Source: Paracentrotus lividus (lineage: Eukaryota > Echinodermata > Echinoidea > Camarodonta > Echinidae). Taken from it: a stretch of DNA of 64,000 nt. The stretch is taken from NCBI GenBank assembly GCA_940671915.1, contig CALNVZ010000174.1, forward strand, positions 16,364,220-16,428,219, in the 5' to 3' direction. Positions 1 to 64,000 of this stretch are shown here, one piece after another. Numbering within the stretch: the stretch's first letter is position 1; the number at the start of each line of letters is the position of its first letter. A program made the translations under genes and the position numbers. Under the pieces are notes generated by a model. That model saw only the letters and a program-made list of their open reading frames with translations, searched no databases and was not told the origin of the DNA.

Positions 1-604
1 CATTTCTGTGACAAAGCATTTGTATATACCAATGCATGTAGATGTGAAATTTTAAGCAACTGAATTTTCAAGGATATTGGAGAGAGAGATGAATGGATAC
101 GCAAGTGTGAAGAGAGAGAGAGTAACTTAATAAAGGGTGATTAATGCAGTATCCAACTATTGTCTTTTCAGCAAATTATGATCAACGCATTGTATTAATC
201 ATTATCCTTTCAGATACAACTATCAACTTTTCATTTTGAATTAAAGGGAGATGGTCAAAATAAATATCATTAACTACTTTACTATAAAAGATACCAGTAA
301 TCTGAAGTAGGAAAGAACTAAAATCTACACTTCATTCTAGTTTTCATTGGTATTCATGCATGTAAAATGACCAACAAAAGGGTCAATAATTTAACCAGAT
401 ACCATTAGATACCCATAGATTGTTAACTTCTCTATCCCTCTATAATAAAAGCTTGTCCTTGCTATTGTCTACTGCTTTAATTGCCTAATATTATAACCAA
501 TGCAATATAAGTGTCCATTGCATTTAATTGTCCAATATATAATGTTTGTTATTAACACTATTGCAATATATTTGAAATGAAATGGAGTTTAAAACTTAAC
601 CTAC
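1..604. other. Intron, nothing recognised
   Basis: AT-rich sequence with a short GA-rich patch at 80-122. I see no exon with usable splice sites on the minus strand and no repeat that recurs elsewhere in the window. Confidence 0.6.
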
Positions 605-59586
<58,982 letters not shown>

Positions 59587-59859
59587 CTGCAAGATCAAAA
59601 CAAGGGATTATGTGAAATTTTGATAAAGGATTGGATACATGAGGAGAAAACATCCAAGATTGAAAAACTATATTACACTACACTGAAACTCGTACAGAAG
59701 AGTAGTAAAGCATGCAAGCACTTCTAAGAGTTTCAAGAAAATCTGGATTATCAAGGGTTGCATAGTATTATGGATGTGAGTCATATTAAAGCTGCTACCA
59801 GGCATAAAAATTGATACGACTACACTTCACCTATCTGTATTCATGATAATGTATGGTAA

Positions 59860-60300
59860 GGTGCCCCAAGTTTGCGCAGTGCCTATGTCTGCGCACCCAC
59901 GTAAATGCGCGATTTTAATAGAACAAAACATCAAACTGACACCAATTTTCAATCTTAACCTCAACAATCCATTTCGAAACCAAAAAATGCAAAAATAATT
60001 GATTAAAAATGAATTTCAGCAAGTTTCATTTGCTACCCTGAAAATTTCAATCATATTGTCAAAAAAGAAAAGTCCGAAACTTCACTGCGCAGACATGGGC
60101 ACTATTCAGTTTTGCTACACAAAATGACAAGCCCGTCTGAAAATCGTAAAAAACATTGTTCTTGTGAATAATTTCTTGAAATTTTTTGTTTCATTGATCA
60201 TTAGAATATGAAGAACGAAATAACATTGATGATTCTCAAAATAATATTTTACTTTGTAATAAAATCGAGATCGAATTTTAGGTGCGCAGACTTGGGCACC
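59860..60300. mobile_element. 440-bp inverted-repeat MITE
   Basis: GGTGCCCCAAGTTTGCGCA at the left pairs with TGCGCAGACTTGGGCACC at the right, and an inner pair TGCCTATGTCTGCGCA / TGCGCAGACATGGGCA is present. No coding capacity. Confidence 0.75.
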
Positions 60301-61664
60301 GCCATCATACATCTTCATATTGTCACTAAGAGCTAAAAAGGCGTTACCGTAACTGTAAGGAGGGTATCATTATTGCCTCTCATCAGATGAATTATTGTAT
60401 TTTAATACCTTGCCAAGATTTTATCATAATTCTAATATTATGTATAGTTTAAGTACATCAGAATCTTTTACAGCACAGCGTATATATAGCATACAAGTAG
60501 TTTCTGAGCTTTTAAAATTAATTTTATGATTATGATTATTCTGCATATCAATATCAAGAGCATCATAAAAAAACAATATTTGCTTTAAAGCCTTTAGTTT
60601 CATACATTGCAACTCTCGTGGTGTCCCAAAGGAAAGGATATCCCACCTTAAATCAGGTGTTCCTTTTTCACCTAATATTAGAAAGTAACAGAGCCAAGAG
60701 GGAAAATATCTGCACCTATTTTGGAAGCGGGTAAATTAAACGGGAAGGGAGGGTTGCCATTAAAGAAAGCTTAACGAGAGTACTATTGAGGCTTTATTTA
60801 GAGGTCTGTGATGGGGATGATGATAAAGACGGGCAAGATAAGGTCAAAGTGAAGAGAAGAGATTACAATCGACAGGAGAGAAAAAGGAGGAAAACGGACC
60901 TGGAGAGAAAGGGAAGGAAATGATACCGAGAAGATACTTAAAAGAGGATAGAGAGAATTTAACGGGAAAATGTGACTGCACAATTATTATAAACGTAAGT
61001 TTAGGGGACAAGATTCTAATTATTTTAGATCGAGAAATAATTTAGGCGAAGGCCACTTTTTTTAATTGCAGTACGAATGTGAATGTCCAAAATCTCTAAG
61101 GCGAAAAAAAGGCCTTTTGGAAGGGGCATTAAGGCCACAGAATGTTCAGAAATAGTGGGCTATAACACAACTTTGGTCTGATAGAGAAACTGCTTTACGA
61201 GGCCTCCTTCCCTTATACATTGGGTCATATCTGAAATGCATGTGGTTACTACATCCCTAAAAAACACATTTGGAAAATACATGGTACTACCAGACAAATG
61301 TTGTGGGAGTTTTGATTAATTAATGAATGACACATTAGTATGAATTTCTTTGTTTCTGCCCACATCCATATGAACTCAGCTAGGGATGACAGGAAATAGG
61401 AAAAAACCTGTCAGTTCATGTCATTACGGATTTCCTAAACGATTGGGAGAAATGTCACTGTAACTATTTTCTACCTCTCTCTTTGCAATGCAAGCATCTA
61501 CTAGTGTATGCAGTGATCCCTTTGTAATCAATATTTATTGGGATATTTGCCAATTCACAAATGATTCTGACCATCTGACTGATTAACAAATTAGTCTGAA
61601 TTAAGAGACAAATGTAAGTTTTGTGCACATAATGTAAATGTGCTGTATAATCTCGGGTCAGTGC
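60301..61664. other. Upstream intron, nothing recognised
   Basis: AT-rich, partly purine-rich sequence (60740-60960). I looked for the missing upstream WD40 exon here and found none. Confidence 0.5.
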
Positions 61665-62290
61665 AATAACTTTCCTTGGTATTAACATTGATGATAAATT
61701 AACATGGAGTAATCACATTGGTGTCATTTGTAATAAACTATCAAAAAATATTGGTGTAATGTATAAGCTTAAAACAACTCTTCCAAAAAATATTCTTAAA
61801 ATGCTTTACAATTCAATTATCATGCCATATATAAAGTATGGTATCATTGTGTGGGGTAATGCAGCATTAGTTCATATAGATAGTCATTAAACTTCAAAAA
61901 CGTGCACTAAGAATTATAAGCAACTCATCATATTTGTCTCATACTGCACCTCTGTTTTATTCATTAAAATATTTAAATTTTCAAGACATGTATATATACC
62001 AAATTTGTATTTTTATGTATTTATGTATAAATCACCTTCTCCCCACACCATTGTCTAATTGATTCACTTTAAATTGTAAAATACACAACTACAGTACTCG
62101 GAATGCCAATAATTTTCATTTGCCATCTGCGCGTACACAGTATAGGACAATTTTTTACAAGGGACCAGTGCAATGGAACGCTTTGCAAAATGACATCAAA
62201 TCATCCCCTACATTAAGTTCATTTAAGTCGAAATTGAAGTTATTTTTAATTAATTTATATGTTCAGCAATGCTATGATAACCTTTACTAA
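61665..62290 (+). pseudogene. Non-LTR retrotransposon reverse transcriptase, C-terminal fragment
   Basis: A plus-strand frame reads FLGINIDDKLTWSNHI, then VMYKLKTTLPKNILKMLYNS and YGIIVWGNA. After a frameshift near 61880 come KLQKRALRIISNSSYL and, later, YRTIFYKGPVQWNAL, with a stop at 62288. FLG..ID..L.W..HI, LY.S...P...YG...WG and LQK.A.R.I are the conserved end of CR1/Jockey-type reverse transcriptases. The 5' part is missing, as in most truncated LINE copies. Confidence 0.9.
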
Positions 62291-62556
62291 AATTTGTATC
62301 AATAAACCAGTGGATTTGTTATGTTTTGTTTGATGTTATTACTGTTTTGTTATGTTATTATTGTTTTGTGTTCTTTTTATTGTAAGCATATTGTTAATAT
62401 AGTATTGTAATATTTATATGTTTTGGGGTCAGCCTCACATAAGGGCCCAATTCCTTTTTGGCTGCTGCCCACTCTTGCATATTTTTTTTATTGTATTCTA
62501 TTGTATCTTATTTTTACCTTGTATTCTTATACCTTGTATTCTTATAATCTCATATG

Positions 62557-63751
62557 CTTTTCAGACTGCAGTTAAAATCCTTAACCCCAGGAAATAGGTA
62601 GGGCTAAGGGGGGGCCTTAGTACCACCTATTTCCTGGGGTTAAGCTTAGCACGCTTCGGTTTCAGACTGCGTTTTACCAAAGTAGGCTAGCACGGTAAAT
62701 AGTACGGTACTATCTGGCCCTGCTAAAAAGCAGGGTTAGCCGGGTAATTGCGGAGTTAGCCGGGCAATTGCGGTGCTAAGAGTTGCAGTCTGAAACCAAA
62801 CCGTGCTAAGGAAAAGCGGGGCTAAGCATTAGCCAATCAATGAAAATGTGGTCATGAATATGCATAATTATTCGTAAACTTGATAACACAAATATAGAGA
62901 AAAACAATGAATAACATAAAGAAAAAGAGAAAACAATGAATAACATAAGGAAAAATGGAAAAACAATAAAATAACATAAGGAAAAAGAGAAAAACAATGA
63001 ATAACATAAAGAAAAAGAAAAAACCATGAATAACTTAATAAGGAAAAAGAGAAAAACAATGAATAACATAAGGAAAAAGAGAAAAACAATGAATAACATA
63101 AAGAAAAAGAGAAAAACAATGAATAACATAAGAAAAAGATAAAAGCAATGAATAACATGAGGAAAGAAAGAAAAACAAAGAATAACATAAGGGAAAAGAG
63201 GAAAGCAATGAATTAAAACATTGAATAACATAAGGAAAAGAGAAAAACAATCTAAAACATAAGGAAAGAGAGAAAAACAATGAATAACATAAGGAAAAAG
63301 AGAAAACAATGAATAACATAATGAAAGAGAGATAAAATAATGAATTACATAAGGAAAGATAGACAAACAATGAATAACATAAGGAAATAGAGATAAAATA
63401 ATGAATAACATAAGGAAAAAAAGAAAAAAAACAAACAAGGAATAACATAAGGAAAAAGAGAAAAACAAAGAATAACAAAAGGAAAGATAGAAAACATAGA
63501 ATAACATAAGGAAAGAGATAAAAACAATGAATAACATAAAGAAAGAGAGTGAAATCATTGATATTCATGATCCAGCAAATAGTATGGGGTTAAGGAATAC
63601 CCAGTCTGAAAAGCATTGAATTTCTTAACCCCGGCTAAGCAAATAGTATGGGGTTAAGAAACACAGTCTGAAAGCAAAAAAAGATAGTACGGGGTTAAGG
63701 ATAGTATGGGGTTAAGGATAGTACGGGGTTAAGAAATAACAGTCTGAAAAG
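62557..63751. mobile_element. 1.2-kb inverted-repeat element with CTTTTCAGACTG ends
   Basis: The left end CTTTTCAGACTGCAGTTAAAATCCTTAACCCC is mirrored by the right end GGGGTTAAGAAATAACAGTCTGAAAAG. The left arm contains a hairpin (AACCCCAGGAAATAGGT / ACCTATTTCCTGGGGTT) and a nested TTTCAGACTGC / GCAGTCTGAAA pair at 62661-62795. The centre is a minisatellite. No transposase is present. Confidence 0.8.
62887..63556. repeat. 31-bp minisatellite
   Basis: About 21 units of (A)GGAAAAAGAGAAAAACAATGAATAACATAA with small length changes. The reverse strand gives long but spurious open frames (up to 250 residues of repeated LMLFIVFLFF-type peptide), because the unit lacks stops in several frames. Confidence 0.95.
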
Positions 63752-63808
63752 GGTATTATATGTTCATGTTTTTTTATGCTTGAGTCAAATAAATGGAATT
63801 GAATTGAA

Positions 63809-64000
63809 TAATGTATTTGTGTATTTATTTAGAGATAAATGTTAATAAAATGTAATGATTGTATTGTTACTATTCATCAGTTATTTACAAATAGCAAAGG
63901 TGATTTAATTGTTTTGTAAGATACATTACCCTCTAAATTACCATTGATAACAAATGTACACAATGCCAGATAGTCTAGTCTGTCATCAACTGTCTAAAGT
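63809..64000. other. Window end, nothing recognised
   Basis: AT-rich sequence. A minus-strand reading with YLALCTFVING lacks supporting splice sites and does not match the expected upstream exon. Confidence 0.5.

Larger units (their letters stand above)
61665..63808 (+). mobile_element. Truncated LINE 3' end, split by a later insertion
   Basis: After the stop at 62290 comes an AT-rich 3' untranslated region with TCAGCCTCACATAAGGGCCC. It is interrupted at 62557 and resumes after 63751 with a LINE-like tail ATGCTTGAGTCAAATAAATGGAATTGAATTGAAT ending near 63808. The order shows the LINE came first. Confidence 0.75.

Noticed and set aside
62806..63558. 250-residue minus-strand open frame of repeated hydrophobic peptide
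   Set aside because: It is the reverse strand of the 31-bp minisatellite; two other frames are open over the same DNA and the peptide repeats with the array.
63890..64000. Possible upstream WD40 exon at the window edge
   Set aside because: The minus-strand peptide does not resemble the expected segment before K.ITALAFS, and no clear acceptor/donor pair is present.

Overview
The window is intron-rich, AT-rich animal DNA. I infer a marine invertebrate deuterostome, most likely an echinoderm such as a sea urchin. The one host gene has long introns and a protein very close to the vertebrate MAPKBP1/WDR62 scaffolds. The introns are packed with palindromic MITE-like elements, microsatellites and one large TIR element carrying a gene family I associate with marine invertebrates. 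I see no bacterial operon, tRNA, rRNA or CRISPR array.

The host gene lies on the minus strand and spans nearly the whole window, from an exon at 59586 to an exon at 605. Both ends of the gene lie outside. I can place 28 coding segments. The first fifteen (59586 down to 15642) join in one open frame of 663 codons with matching splice phases and encode most of the tandem WD40 repeats. The rest encode the disordered C-terminal half, with the LPLWA motif, acidic runs, a TP.EEKFL motif and an LSIS.RFL motif. The model is uncertain at four places in this half: exon 13276-13434 (frame conflict), the 3' edge of exon 12466, the 5' part of the exon near 5913-6196, and one junction near 5250.

The introns are dominated by mobile and repeated DNA. 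(1) 34839-45898 is an 11-kb element with about 155-bp terminal inverted repeats. It carries, on the plus strand, a frameshift-riddled, spliced copy of a large uncharacterised protein family. It sits in a 21.7-kb intron together with several satellites. (2) 17620-24762 is a 7.1-kb element with CGAC-rich inverted ends and a TTA duplication. It contains nested MITEs and a 1.2-kb tract built from short palindromic words, and no transposase that I can see. (3) 61665-63808 is the 3' end of a non-LTR retrotransposon, split by a 1.2-kb inverted-repeat element that itself holds a 31-bp minisatellite. (4) Smaller MITEs include two TTAA-flanked copies of one family (51421-51878, 57867-58361), a TAA-flanked one (9115-9514) and several others.

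The most unusual property of the host gene is that four of its exons (17059-17246, 26798-26964, 25116-24927 and 5311-5397) have partial, decayed copies beside them in the neighbouring intron. Other intron sequence shows the same kind of short local duplication, so the locus appears to have repeatedly made and lost tandem copies of 50 to 800 bp.
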